Source: Linepithema humile (Eukaryota > Arthropoda > Insecta > Hymenoptera > Formicidae). From it: a stretch of DNA of 64,000 nt. The notes beneath the pieces are model-generated. The model was given only the letters and a program-made list of their open reading frames with translations, was not told the origin of the DNA and did no database searches. Made by a program: the position numbers and the translations under genes. The stretch is taken from positions 13,961,501 through 14,025,500 of the forward strand of contig NC_090129.1 in the NCBI RefSeq assembly GCF_040581485.1, read 5' to 3'. Positions within the stretch are counted from its first letter, which is position 1; each line of letters opens with the position of its first letter. This document shows, one piece after another, positions 1-11,183 of the stretch.

Positions 1-103
1 CTTCACCGGTATCGAATTGGTTATGATAGGTTTTGATCTCTTCGTTACAATCTCGCTTTCCGGTTGTCTGATGAATTCTATATGCAGTCTTCGAGGCTTT
101 TCG

Positions 104-395
104 GCAGTGATGCGATATCTACTACCGGGCTCGCGGCTCTCGAGCCCCAACACAAGTAAGAAGCGCTTACGTCACGCGTCTGTGTGCGCTCGGCCGTTCG
201 GCTATAGAGAGAGAGCGGACGTCTCTGTCTTGCTACCATCGAGCCGACGTAAACACATTGCGGACGGCAAATGCTCAGAAACAAGCGCTTTTAATCGAGT
301 AAGGCGAGTGCCTAGCGGATTCGAAGTCCCATATTCGAGACTTGATTTTCGCAACTTTTTTTTTTCTTTTTTCCACATTTGTTTCTAACAGTGTA
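104..395 (+). repeat. Dispersed 292-bp repeat, copy A
   Basis: This segment recurs almost unchanged on the opposite strand at about 41339-41632. The shared part begins at GCAGTGATGCGATATC and ends at TTTCTAACAGTGT. It has a T-rich stretch near its right end. A short part (GAGTAAGGCG ... GGATTCGAAG, about 298-328) loosely resembles the A and B boxes of a tRNA-like Pol III promoter, so a tRNA-derived SINE is possible but not shown. An open frame runs through it but resembles no protein I know, and the second copy gives the same frame only because the DNA is duplicated. Confidence 0.7.
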
Positions 396-956
396 AGTTA
401 GTTAATAATGTTTTTTTGGCTAAAAAATATTATTTCGTATATTAATAATATATTTGCATATGTTAAACTAATAACTAATTATTTTAAAAAGAATACTAAT
501 TTGCTATTATAAATAGAAAAATGAAGTCATTTTACAACATACATATTGCAACAAAGTGCAATTTAACATGTGCAATTATTGTTAATAAATATAAAATAAT
601 ATTTTTTAGCCAAAAGCATTATCTAATGATTCACTTGATGGTACAGTGCTAGAAACAAATATCGAAAAAGAAAAAAAATGTTACAAAAGCAGTTTTCAAA
701 TACAAGATTTTCAATATTCCTGCCACTTGCCTTAATCGATTAGCCACGCTTGCTTCTTAACATTTATCTCTATCGAAAGATTACACACCTGGAAAATTTT
801 TAACTATTTATTTTAAATTACTGCATATTAGCAAAAGTTACTGTACTGTGGAGATTAGTGGAGAAACGGCAACATACAATGCAGTCAAATACATCTTACA
901 AATGCAGTCAAATAGATCGAAGATTTTCTGCACTCTTGTTAGCATGTTAAAGTATG
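396..956. other. AT-rich spacer, no gene seen
   Basis: No recognisable coding sequence. It lies between the 292-bp repeat and the hAT tail. In the related arrangement at 36-41.6 kb this position is occupied by a Gypsy element instead. Confidence 0.5.
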
Positions 957-1150
957 TGTAGCGTATTATTAGTTCATTAGTAATTTTAAGTGTTATTAAT
1001 AGTGGTCTTCCACACCACCTTTGAGGTTCCACTAACTAGGCGCGTTCGATTTTTTTTAAGTGAATCGTCGCCTGGAGCCCTATCGTACCACTTTTTTAAA
1101 ATTATAATTTAAGGTAAAAGTAATTTTTATTGTCTTGATGTTGATGGACC
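957..1150 (-). repeat. Detached 3' tail of the second hAT family
   Basis: The reverse complement of this stretch matches 36000-36170, which is the last codons and 3' flank of the hAT transposase gene ending at 36011. Shared strings include AGGCGCGTTCGATTTTTTTT and CCTGGAGCCCTATCGTACCA. The rest of the transposase is absent, so this is a truncated copy. Confidence 0.7.
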
Positions 1151-1392
1151 ATATCTTGTGCAAAAATAAAAGAAATAAATATAAAAATAAAATAAATAAT
1201 TAAAGTTAAAATAAAAGTAAATTTCTCTAAATTCTTGACCGTCTATTAAAAAATTCTTTTATGGTTTGAAGATTGTTATAAAGTAGTATAAAGTACATAT
1301 AGAGAAATAAAATGTATAAAGAAATTATTGAAAATAAATGTATGAAAGTTTAGTGTTATATGTAATTTAATTTTCAACAATTTCTGTATATA
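1151..1392. other. AT-rich spacer, no gene seen
   Basis: Low-complexity A/T sequence with no feature I can support. Confidence 0.4.
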
Positions 1393-2066
1393 TTTTACCT
1401 TTCAAAAATTCTGTCGTATATATTAAGACCTTTAAAAAAAAATGTCGCATATATTTAAAAAACCTTTAAAAAAAACTGTTGTATAAATAAAACTTAAAAA
1501 AATCCGTCGCATATATATTTAAATTAAACCTTACAAAAAAAGCTGTTGTATATATAAAAAACCTTTCAAAAAAAGCTGTCGTACATATTAAATAAACCTT
1601 TAAAAAAAAACTCGTATATATTAAAACTTTTAAAAAAAATGATGATGTGTATATTAATACTTTCTACAAAAAAATATGATATCAGGAAATGGCGCCAAGC
1701 GAGACTAAAGAACTATGAAAAAAGTTGTAAACTATTTCTATAAAACTCTTGTATAAAACTTTTGTACATAAAGCTGTCGTATCGTATATATTAACCTTTC
1801 AAAAAAAACCTTTCAAAAAAACTGTCGTATATATTAAAAAAAATATCTTTCAAAAAAAGCTGTCATATATACAATATAAAATTTTTCAAAAAAAGCTATC
1901 AACTATAAAAAAACTATTATGTAGTAATTGTACAAACTATAAGATTAAAAAATAATAGATGTATCAGGCTCTGATGATTGTTAAAATCAATAAATTTAAA
2001 AGGAGCGTAAAGAGCCAACAGCCAGATATTCGTGCGAAGGTTATCGTGTATTAATATATAACCATT

Positions 2067-3402
2067 AAACAATACATTAAAAAAACAAACGTTTCAGCCT
2101 GTCATCAGGCCTTTATCAATGTTATTACAAAATTCAAAAAATAAGCAACGCAAAAATTATAAACATAAACCGAAGTAAAATTGACATAATAAACTGAAGA
2201 GTAGTTAAAACCACGTTAAATTGTGTTAAACATAGTAGAAAGCTCGTCCACACAAGATGGAACGAGGTAGGAGAAAAAACTTAGAACCATATAATGTGAT
2301 GGTTGAAACCTCAATGTACGTGATAGAACATTCTATAAACAATACATTAAAAAAACAAACGTTTCAGCCTGTCATCAGGCCTTTATCAATGTTATTACAA
2401 AATTCAAAAAATAAGCAACGCAAAAATTATAAACATAAACCGAAGTAAAATTGACATAATAAACTGAAGAGTAGTTAAAACCACGTTAAATTGTGTTAAA
2501 CATAGTAGAAAGCTCGTCCACACAAGATGGAACGAGGTAGGAGAAAAAACTTAGAACCATATAATGTGATGGTTGAAACCTCAATGTACGTGATAGAATG
2601 TTCTATCACGTACATTGAGGTTTCAACCATCACATTATATGGTTCTAAGTTTTTTCTCCTACCTCGTTCCATCTTGTGTGGACGAGCTTTCTACTATGTT
2701 TAACACAATTTAACGTGGTTTTAACTACTCTTCAGTTTATTATGTCAATTTTACTTCGGTTTATGTTTATAATTTTTGCGTTGCTTATTTTTTGAATTTT
2801 GTAATAACATTGATAAAGGCCTGATGACAGGCTGAAACGTTTGTTTTTTTAATGTATTGTTTATAGAATGTTCTATCACGTACATTGAGGTTTCAACCAT
2901 CACATTATATGGTTCTAAGTTTTTTCTCCTACCTCGTTCCATCTTGTGTGGACGAGCTTTCTACTATGTTTAACACAATTTAACGTGGTTTTAACTACTC
3001 TTCAGTTTATTATGTCAATTTTACTTCGGTTTATGTTTATAATTTTTGCGTTGCTTATTTTTTGAATTTTGTAATAACATTGATAAAGGCCTGATGACAG
3101 GCTGAAACGTTTGTTTTTTTAATGTATTGTTTATAGAATGTTCTATCACGTACATTGAGGTTTCAACCATCACATTATATGGTTCTAAGTTTTTTCTCCT
3201 ACCTCGTTCCATCTTGTGTGGACGAGCTTTCTACTATGTTTAACACAATTTAACGTGGTTTTAACTACTCTTCAGTTTATTATGTCAATTTTACTTCGGT
3301 TTATGTTTATAATTTTTGCGTTGCTTATTTTTTGAATTTTGTAATAACATTGATAAAGGCCTGATGACAGGCTGAAACGTTTGTTTTTTTAATGTATTGT
3401 TT
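2067..3402. repeat. 270-bp tandem repeats, two forward then three inverted
   Basis: Units at 2067-2336 and 2337-about 2597 read forward. Units at about 2598-2862, 2863-3132 and 3133-3402 read in reverse. They appear near-identical. Each contains a small hairpin (GCCTG, 4-nt loop, CAGGC) and an identical 63-codon open frame, which I regard as a by-product of duplication. The junction at 2590-2611 is itself a short palindrome, consistent with an inverted duplication of a tandem array. Confidence 0.9.
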
Positions 3403-3476
3403 AATGGTTATATATTAATACACGATAACCTTCGTACGAATATCTGGCTGTTGGCTCTTTACGCTCCTTTTAAATT

Positions 3477-3957
3477 TATAAGATTAAAATCTTATTTTAT
3501 TATTTTATATTTACTATTATAAAAAAATAAATACATAAATAAAAAAAGTAAAATATTTAAAAAATAAAAATATTTATTCAAAAAATAAAAATTCAAAAAA
3601 TAAAAACAAAAAAATTTAATCAAAATAAAAAAATATTTTTTAAAAAAATGCAAAAAAACTTTGCGCTACTACACTAAACTACATGTTAACTTACATGATG
3701 TCAATTAATCGTCAATTATTACATTATTACTCATTTTTATTGCTTTGTAATATTTTTAAGTAGTAGCGCCAAGTTTTTTTGCATTTTTTAAAAAATATTT
3801 TTTTATTTTGATTAAATTTTTTTGTTTTCATTTTTTAAATTTTTATTTTTTGAATAAATATTTTTATTTTTTAAATATTTTACTTTTTTTATTTATGTAT
3901 TTATTTTTTTATAATAGTAAATATAAAATAATAAAATAAGATTTTAATCTTATAGTT
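3477..3957. mobile_element. Palindromic MITE-like insert in the right arm of the large palindrome
   Basis: Arms of about 190 bp (3477-3670 and 3765-3957) are reverse complements separated by about 95 bp. Both outer ends carry ATAAGATTAAAATCTTAT-like sequence. It has no counterpart in the left arm of the surrounding palindrome, so it arrived after that palindrome formed. It is extremely A/T rich and has no coding capacity. Confidence 0.6.
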
Positions 3958-4484
3958 TGTACAATTACTACATAATAGTTTTTTTATAGTTGATAGCTTT
4001 TTTTGAAAAATTTTATATTGTATATATGACAGCTTTTTTTGAAAGATATTTTTTTTAATATATACGACAGTTTTTTTGAAAGGTTAATATATACGATACG
4101 ACAGCTTTATGTACAAAAGTTTTATACAAGAGTTTTATAGAAATAATTTACAACTTTTTTCATAGTTCTTTAGTCTCGCTTGGCGCCATTTCCTGATATC
4201 ATATTTTTTTGTAGAAAGTATTAATATACACATCATCATTTTTTTTAAAAGTTTTAATATATACGAGTTTTTTTTTAAAGGTTTATTTAATATGTACGAC
4301 AGCTTTTTTTGAAAGGTTTTTTATATATACAACAGCTTTTTTTGTAAGGTTTGATTTAAATATATATGCGACGGATTTTTTTAAGTTTTATTTATACAAC
4401 AGTTTTTTTAAAGGTTTTTTAAATATATGCGACATTTTTTTTTAAAGGCCTTAATATATACGACAGGATTTTTGAAAGGTAAAA

Positions 4485-4683
4485 CAACACTTTTGTTTTG
4501 GTTGTGACAAGAGCGTGTGTACTTGGCGCCTTTTTTTTACCTTTTTTTTAAAAAGGTAATTTTTTGATAGATATTTATTTTTTTTTATTTTAGTACAATT
4601 TAATAGAATATTGCACTATATGATAATTCTTTTTACCACTTATTATCAAGGGACACGGTCAAAAACTGAAATAATACCAGGAA
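4485..4683. other. 3' flank of the helicase-USP gene
   Basis: No gene. It holds A/T runs downstream (minus strand) of the helicase-USP stop codon. I looked for a Helitron-type 3' end (short hairpin then CTRR) and did not find a convincing one. Confidence 0.4.
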
Positions 4684-5659
4684 TTACTTATCAATTTTCT
4701 GTAAGAAAATGATACAGATATCTTTAGCACCTCTAGGCCATTGTCTTTTTCTAATTTGTGCATCGTCAGCTTCAATCCAAGTGTTAGACATTCCTTCTCT
4801 ACATATACTTGTGTAATGACCTTTTTCTATACATGATCCATGATGAAATATAGCACTCATTACTTTGTACAATTGTCCAACAATAGTTATTTTAGTTGTT
4901 GGGACAGCAAGCAAAGTAAACTTATTTGTTTTTGTTGATGTACCGTCTTGAATTGATATTAAATGAATGACAATTATATCTTTGGTTAATGTAAATTCAC
5001 TTTTACATAATATGTCATTTCCTGTACAATTTTCACATGATTCGTTGTGTAATTGAAACCAATGAGAAAACGTTACATTAATTAACTCATTAAGATCAAA
5101 ACTTTTTTTTTTACATTTATTTACAGGAATTGAAAGAAGGATATTATTATTAACAATAGTCGTTGTATTATCACAACTTTTGCATCGTTTAATGGAAATG
5201 ACTTGGTGCTCGATTAAACTTTTAATATAATCATATTTTGTACAAAGAGCTATAAGAAATTCACATACATCTCGTTTAACGCTTTTTGAAAAAAATTCTC
5301 CTAAACATTGCCGTATTACGTATGTATTCAAGTTAGGCAGTTTGTTTTCATATTGATGCATCAATGTACCTAAAACATTTAATTTATCATAATCAAATAT
5401 TTGTTTTCTAATAGCACTTAAATGTAACAGACATTGCAATACTGCATTTGCATAACATGAAACCTTATTTGTATTTTGGAAACCATGGATGATCCAAGCA
5501 GTATTTTTTCGAACTATTTCATGTGAATTTTGAACAGAACTAATCACTTTTGGCTGTACCCATGAAACATCTTTTATTTTACGATACTTTTCTTTCGAAA
5601 CAGAAATTATTTTTGTTTCTGGTTTGTATATTTGTTTTAATCGATTATATTCAATAATA
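4684..5659 (-). pseudogene. C-terminal USP (peptidase C19) part of a PIF1 helicase-USP protein
   Basis: Reading from 5659 leftward, the protein starts with the end of a PIF1-type helicase (IIEYNRLKQIYK). It continues into a USP-like domain. The cysteine box is NTNKVSCYANAVLQCL with the expected nucleophile Cys. Paired CxxC motifs (RCKSC and SCENC) could bind zinc. The histidine box is KGHYTSICR, followed by WIEADD. The frame is open to the stop at 4684. It is severed from the helicase core at 21269-23992 by the 15.6-kb transposon. Removing that element and one TA copy restores a continuous frame, so the two parts were one gene. Open frame upstream of 5660 comes from the transposon end and is not part of the gene. 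Deubiquitinase activity is inferred from motifs. Confidence 0.75.
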
Positions 5660-5890
5660 CCCAGACAACATGCAAGTCCTAGAGACGGCCGAATGACGTC
5701 TTTTTTAAGACGTCTTTCTGACATTATAAAAAGACGTCCTAAGGACGTATCTTTGACAATTTTTTGAGACGCATTAAGGATTTTTAAAATAAGACATCTT
5801 ACGGCCGTCTTTTGGATAATCTTTTTACGACGTCTTAAAATATTAGAAAAAAGACGTCTGTCAGACATTTTTATATGGCAGTTTTGAGAC
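5660..5890 (+). repeat. Left terminal and subterminal repeats of the 15.6-kb transposon
   Basis: It starts CCCAGACAACATG at the TA target and carries repeated GACGTCTT/AAGACGTC motifs in both orientations (for example near 5696, 5708, 5731 and 5851). Such subterminal motifs usually bind the transposase. Confidence 0.6.
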
Positions 5891-5910
5891 AATTTAATAA
5901 TTTTTGCATA

Positions 5911-6141
5911 ACAATAAGTGCGTTCATAAAATCACCAGCACAGTACTAATTGGTTATGATTCATACAGCGTAATTCCGCTAATATAACGAGCACCATAAA
6001 TACAAAAAATATTTCTAATATTAATGTTGCTTATCGGCAATATATTTTTCATATTTATGGCACTCACTATATATATTTGCGGAATTTCGTTGCATGAATC
6101 ATAATCAATTATAGACTTGTGTTGATGATTTTACGAACGCA
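5911..6141. mobile_element. Palindromic MITE (about 230 bp)
   Basis: Arms at about 5911-6009 and 6045-6141 are imperfect reverse complements sharing AAGTGCGTTC, ATGATTCAT and ATTCCGC blocks. It is non-coding. Target duplications are not clear. Confidence 0.55.
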
Positions 6142-6240
6142 CTTGCTACGTGCGCGCTCCTTGCGGTCTTGTTCGCGGTTCAGCGTTGCGCCAGCGTTGT
6201 TACGGCCATTGCAGCATTCTCGCCATCGCCATGCACATTC

Positions 6241-6396
6241 TCGTCTGGACGATGGATTCGGTGAGTTTGGTGTGAAGCAGTGATGCAAACTCGAGCCGAT
6301 TCTCGCTTGTGTGCATGCTTTCCCTACCACGGAGCCCTGGTGCTGGCCGGCTCGAGTTTGCATCACTGGTGTGAAGAAATTCATCGTCCAGACGAG
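6241..6396. repeat. Local inverted repeat in GC-richer DNA
   Basis: AGTGATGCAAACTCGAGCC (6279-6297) is exactly reverse-complemented at 6349-6367. TCGTCTGGACGATG (about 6241-6254) is reverse-complemented at about 6382-6395. The right arm is directly followed by the PDZ-like exon, so a small inverted duplication probably occurred there. Confidence 0.7.
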
Positions 6397-6522
6397 ATGA
6401 TTCCGAAAACTCGGGATAGATTGAAAAGTAGTTATACGCATCAAGAAGCTGTGATGAAACTTAAACCAGGAGATCAGATCGTACTTACCATTCAACATGG
6501 TTCTCTTCCGGAATGTTATCAG
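6382..6522 (+). pseudogene. Possible captured exon, end of a PDZ-like domain
   Basis: The frame ends TYTHQEAV-type sequence (SSYTHQEAVMKLKPGDQIV, then LTIQHGSLPECYQ) and then meets a good 5' splice site (CAG|GTAATT) at 6523. The pattern of a helix with HxEAV, a GD turn and a strand LTI resembles the end of a PDZ domain, but the segment is short and I cannot name the parent. Its 5' side runs into the inverted repeat, so it is a fragment. It sits among other exon-like pieces inside the 15.6-kb transposon. Confidence 0.3.
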
Positions 6523-6923
6523 GTAATTATGGCACACACATAGTTTTGAAATCACATTAAAAAAAGATTTAAAAAATATTTACTTTTTGATTATATAGTA
6601 TATTAAGTATATAAATATATATTTAATAAACATTTTTCAGCGCATTTTGTTTTTCTGTAAACATAGAGAAAATTCTTACACAAGCGCATTTGATGAGCAA
6701 ATTTGCATTTAAAACGTACTGCTTTATTTTATGCACTTTTAATTTTTATTTATTTTATACATTTGAAGCTATTATTAAAAAGGAAAAAATTGTGAAATAA
6801 TAGTCATTTTATATTGTAGAAATTTCTTGTTGAAAAAGAAACTTTAAAGATTGGTCTCTATTATACTTGATAAGGGAAGAATTTAACAACGATGTAATAT
6901 AGTGAATTTCTGATACATAGTGT

Positions 6924-8370
6924 CGACTTTAAAGAATGGATTATGCGTGCCTGTCACCTATAAATTAGGAGTGTTTCTGGAGATTGGTCGCACTGTAGAA
7001 TATGCTTGCATGCAGGAGGATGCAGGCGCTAGCTTACTCACTGTCCACGGACATACGAGAGAACAAAAAGGTCCATTGACAGGATTAGCATCTTGGAAAC
7101 ACATTAAAGCTGTAAGATGACTATTTCTTCTTGTTTTTTATTTGACATATTCAATCTTAATGTGTAAAATGAGCCAACAATTCTTTTCTCGTAATATTAT
7201 GTTTAAACTTGCTGTGCAATTCTGGAATTTTATAATCCATCTGTATATTGTGTGTGCAATTATTTGTTTAGCTTTACTATTTAAACTTTTCCAAACTTTA
7301 TCTCTATTTTATGTTGATTACACATATACGACATTTTCATTTATATGCGTCGAATCATTAGAGAACAAAATTTATACATATTATTTAATTTACAAAACAA
7401 AGCAGCGAATAAGTGAAAGATGATGAATTTTCAAAACGCCAATTATATAGATTACATCTTATTGTTAGATTGTCAATATACTTATCAACATAGATTATAG
7501 GTATATAAAGAAACAATGAATTTTGATGGAATGTATTATATCTAGAGTTTATGTATTACAAAATTTTACATGTTAATTTTGAAGTTAAAAATTCATAAAT
7601 TTTCGAAAATAGATTTTATACAACATTTGTAATTTCTAATAGCTATGTATATTACTGAGTATATACAGCCCATAATACAAAATTCTAAAAATTTAACTGC
7701 AGATTTGAATTTAGTATTTTCTTATATATAAAATTAGTATTATCTTATAAATAAATTTATAAATTTGTTTTTTTTAGCAAAATCATTTTTAGTGTAATAT
7801 AGCGCGCAACTACGCATAGTTGAGAAATACAAATATATTGATATTTGATATATAATATTTAAATTTTTAGAGATGCTGTGAAAATTTCTGTAATCACTAA
7901 CGGTAACATACAATGTATGCAAGATTTGCAGCGGTGTATCGAGGAGATCCAAGTGCAGGGTGTTATGTTGGCAAAAAAAAATCTTTGCAATCCATATGTA
8001 TTTGAGTCTCGTTATCTCGCTTGCTGGGAGTCCGCCTTGGAATATTTAGAGCTCGTAGAGCAATATCCAACACCGGCTTCGTATATCCATGGTCACTTAT
8101 TCAAGCTGTTTCATTATGCGTATGTACCAATCTTTATATTACAGTAAATCGCAAATTGTATCATTTAATATTTAATTGACGCATTATTGCACAGCATGCT
8201 TTTAAATAGAAAGTAGATTTTGTTTAGCAGAAAATCAAGAGGAAAGAAAAAATCTTGCCACAAACTTCACTATGGAAGCATTCAGGAGTGTTGCATGTGC
8301 CTTAAGGAATTGTTATTTACCGTATCACGAAAGACGTTTAACGTGGCAGATAGAAAAGACCAGTAAATAA
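6924..8370 (+). pseudogene. Decayed Dus1-like tRNA-dihydrouridine synthase exons
   Basis: Three exon-like blocks follow the order of the C-terminal half of Dus1 proteins, which reduce uridines 16/17 of tRNA with FMN. Block 1 (6924-about 7117) includes VPVTYK and LLTVHGHTREQKGPL. Block 2 (about 7871-8119) includes TNGNIQCMQD and VQGVML. Block 3 (about 8222-8370) is the helical end with MEAFRSVACALRNCY. The N-terminal half with the catalytic Cys is missing. Conserved positions are altered: HGH for the usual HGR, and KKN where an acidic/Gly stretch is expected. The splice site after block 1 appears lost (AG|AT instead of AG|GT), and the reading phase between blocks does not join cleanly. It is therefore a non-functional fragment, most simply captured by the surrounding transposon. 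Confidence 0.65.
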
Positions 8371-8581
8371 AATTTGATATTTAATTTTTCAAGTATTATT
8401 CAATACGTCATTAAAAAGAAGAAAAGAGATATTTCCATGTATTAATCTACTCTTTTCACAAAAACATCAAAATATCATGTATAATTTTGACGTAAATTTC
8501 ATTAACGCGAGGCGTTTGATCATTCTTAGAGATCTCTTAAAGAATGATTTCAAGTGTTATTTTAATTATATAATTACATTT

Positions 8582-8631
<50 letters not shown>

Positions 8632-8752
8632 ACGCGCGCACACGCACACACACACACACAGTTCATAATACTTTAAGGGTTTCTTTAGATTATAATTTAG
8701 AATTACCACCGTGGTTATGTCAACCTTACGTACGCGCGCGCGCGCGCGCGAG
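8582..8752. repeat. Microsatellites (CT)n, (CA)n and (CG)n
   Basis: Runs of CT at 8582-8630, CA at 8638-8660 and alternating CG at about 8733-8750. Open frames over them are low-complexity and not genes. Confidence 0.9.
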
Positions 8753-8770
8753 AGCTGCCACAAGAACACA

Positions 8771-9432
8771 TACAGATGAAATTACAGATAAAATTAAGCA
8801 TGATAAATTCGGGAATAGGCGCGTAAATTTCGCTAACATGTTAAAATTTATCTTCAATCTTTTTCTAAAAGAAAATATCACATATATAATAATGTAAAAC
8901 AGTATTTAAATAGTATTTTAAAAAACTGATTACACTATGGTGTTCATTAATTCTTATTAATAAAATTACTTATTTTTTATATATAAATATTTGTAGAACG
9001 CTAAAGACAAATGCTACAGATAAATTTTGGAATTGTATATTGTCGATACATTTATGGCAGTTAAAAGTTTATAAAAGTACTTAGGCTTTGTATATGCGAT
9101 TATTTTGGTACGTCTTTTGGGAGAAATTTATTAATGAGCAAAATGTATACGCTGATGAGAATTGTATATATTTGTTTCGACATAATTAACGTTTGATCAA
9201 TTATATATTTATTATAATTAATCAATGATAAACGTTTCAACAATTAAAAAAAATACATTATAAAAAATAACTTTTAAATAATTTTTATTTTACATTTCTC
9301 TGCTTATTAGAATAAAAAAACTAATATATTATATTTTTATAATATAAATATAATAATATAATTTGCATTGCATAGTATTATATATATATATGTATATTAA
9401 AATTTTCAATGTTTTTCTGAATTTTTTATAAA
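8771..9432. other. AT-rich stretch, no gene seen
   Basis: No coding sequence or repeat that I can support between the microsatellites and the Tc1-like element. Confidence 0.4.
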
Positions 9433-9434
9433 TA

Positions 9435-11114
9435 CACTCACCCGAAAAAAAAGCGGTACACTGAAAATGTGGGAAAAATTCATCAAATTTCAACTGACGA
9501 TAACTTCGTAAATAATAAAGATAGAAAGTTCTATAAAATATGGAAATGAAGCTAAAAATCTCTACTTTAAGAATCAATTTATTTCAATGTTGCAAAATAA
9601 ATTTATTGAAAATGGCGGATGACAAAGTGCGAGCATGCAAAATTGAAAAATAATGGTTCGAGTTTGCGACGGTGCACGGTATAAACAAAAAATTGTAGCT
9701 TATTGGGATCAAAAGCGTACGAAAGTACAGAGTCTCCTCTTTAAAATGCTTTTTTATGCATCTCGATACGATAATTTTTCGCCGAGAGATTCGCATTTGA
9801 AGAAAAAGGCAGATTCTTACTTCAAATGCGAATCTCTCAGCGAAAAATCATCGTATCGAGATGCATAAAAAAGCATTTTAAAGAGGAGACTCTGTACTTT
9901 CGTACGCTTTTGATCCCAATAAGCTACAATTTTTTGTTTATACCGTGCACCGTCGCAAACTCGAACCATTATTTTTCAATCAATTGTTTTGCATCCGAAG
10001 GAGATGTCTGCAGATCTTTTGTGATTTCTCCGCCCTGACTTTTTGTTTATGCTCGACCGCACATTGCGAGAAGAGTGCTTGATTTCTCTTGATCTTTTTC
10101 TTTCGAGACGCGTTACTTATTCGTACGACTTCGTCAAAGTAAACAATAATTAATCTTTTCGCATTGAAATTATTGGTCAATTATGGCGACGATAAGTCCT
10201 GAAAAAGCTGCTCAAGTTGTAGCGTTAATTGAAGATGGGAGAAGTCGAAGGTACGTTGCTGAGGCACTTGATTTATCAGTGTCAACCGTGCAACGTGCTT
10301 ATGCTAGGAGACTAATTCTGTCCAAAGAAGACCTGGTTCGGGACGTCCTCGTTGTACGAATGAAAACGATGACCGATTTATTGTTTTAAATTCATTAAGA
10401 GACAGACATCGAACGGCTGTTCAAATTCGAAACAATTTAAGAGATGTCCGCGAATGTAATGTATCCGTTGACACTATTCGAAATAGATTAGCGGAACACG
10501 GTCTTTTTCCGCGCAGGCCAGCAAATGTACCTTCGCTTATGCGTCGCCATCGCGTAACTCGACTCAATTTTGCTGTCGAGCATGCAGGCTGGACATATGC
10601 AGAATGGAGTACCGTTCTTTTTAGCGACGAATCTCGTTTTTGTCTGTATTCTTCAGACGGACGAGAACGAGTATACCGTCGCGTTGGAGAACGATTTGCA
10701 GACTGTACTGTAAGTGAGAGGCCTAGAAGTAAGAATCTGCCTTTTTCTTCAAATGCGAATCTCTCGGCGAAAAATCATCGTATCGAGATGCATAAAAAAG
10801 CATTTTAAAGAGGAGACTCTGTACTTTCGTACGCTTTTGATCCCAATAAGCTACAATTTTTTGTTTATACCGTGCACCGTCGCAAACTCGAACCATTATT
10901 TTTCAATTTTGCATGCTCGCGCTTTGTCATCCGCCATTTTCAATAAATTTATTTTGCAACATTGAAATAAATTGATTCTTAAAGTAGAGATTTTTAGCTT
11001 CATTTCCATATTTTATAGAACTTTCTATCTTTATTATTTACGAAGTTATCGTCAGTTGAAATTTGATGAATTTTTCCCACATTTTCAGTGTACCGCTTTT
11101 TTTTCGGGTGAGTG
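9435..11114 (+). mobile_element. Tc1-like element copy 1 (keeps the N-terminal half of the transposase)
   Basis: The ends are CACTCACCCGAAAAAAAAGC and its reverse complement, flanked by TA (9433-9434 and 11115-11116). The terminal inverted repeats are unusually long, about 380 bp (9435-about 9812 and about 10735-11114). Directly inside the left repeat, 9820-9976 is an inverted copy of 9658-9808, so the left end forms its own palindrome. The centre holds the 5' part of a transposase gene. The part coding for the end of the catalytic domain is gone. Confidence 0.85.
10183..10728 (+). pseudogene. Tc1-like transposase, N-terminal part, frameshifted
   Basis: It starts MATISPEKAAQVVALIEDG, a helix-turn-helix DNA-binding start typical of Tc1 transposases. 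A frameshift near 10330-10350 separates it from the next frame, which carries RRPANVPSLMRRHRVTRLNF and the first catalytic aspartate block VLFSDESRFCL. The gene stops abruptly at the right inverted repeat. The second catalytic Asp and the final Glu are missing. The matching C-terminal end survives in copy 2 at 24.6-24.9 kb. Confidence 0.8.
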
Positions 11115-11183
11115 TACATTTTGCACATAAATTTCATATAATACATTATATATATTGCACATTACAGTCATCTTATATTACAG

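Larger units (their letters stand above)
1393..4484. repeat. Giant imperfect palindrome (about 3.1 kb) with nested inserts
   Basis: The left arm (about 1393-1950) and right arm (about 3943-4484) are reverse complements. Both carry the same series of short A-rich units ending in GTCGTATATATTAA and a shared GGCGCCAAGCGAGACTAAAG block. Inside, 1997-2066 pairs with 3403-3472. The centre is a head-to-head arrangement of 270-bp tandem units meeting at about 2598. A separate palindromic element (3477-3957) has entered the right arm only. No transposase gene lies within it. Confidence 0.85.

Noticed and set aside
298..328. tRNA gene in the 292-bp repeat
   Set aside because: Only weak A- and B-box-like strings. 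No cloverleaf with an anticodon arm can be drawn.
2821..2845. Hammerhead-ribozyme-like string CTGATGA...GAAAC in the 270-bp unit
   Set aside because: Only six bases (CAGGCT) lie between the two core boxes, and the closing pair would be C-T, so stem II cannot form. The bases instead form a simple hairpin, GCCTG-ATGA-CAGGC.
2257..3212. Three identical 63-codon open frames starting MERGRRKNLEPYN
   Set aside because: They are the same sequence repeated by the 270-bp tandem units. No homologue is recognised, and identity is explained by duplication.
5661..5892. First 77 codons of the open frame leading into the USP domain
   Set aside because: They derive from the subterminal repeats of the inserted transposon. 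The native upstream codons are at 21271 onward.
8566..8769. Open frames with poly-Leu/Ser and poly-Arg/Glu
   Set aside because: They are translations of CT, CA and CG microsatellites.
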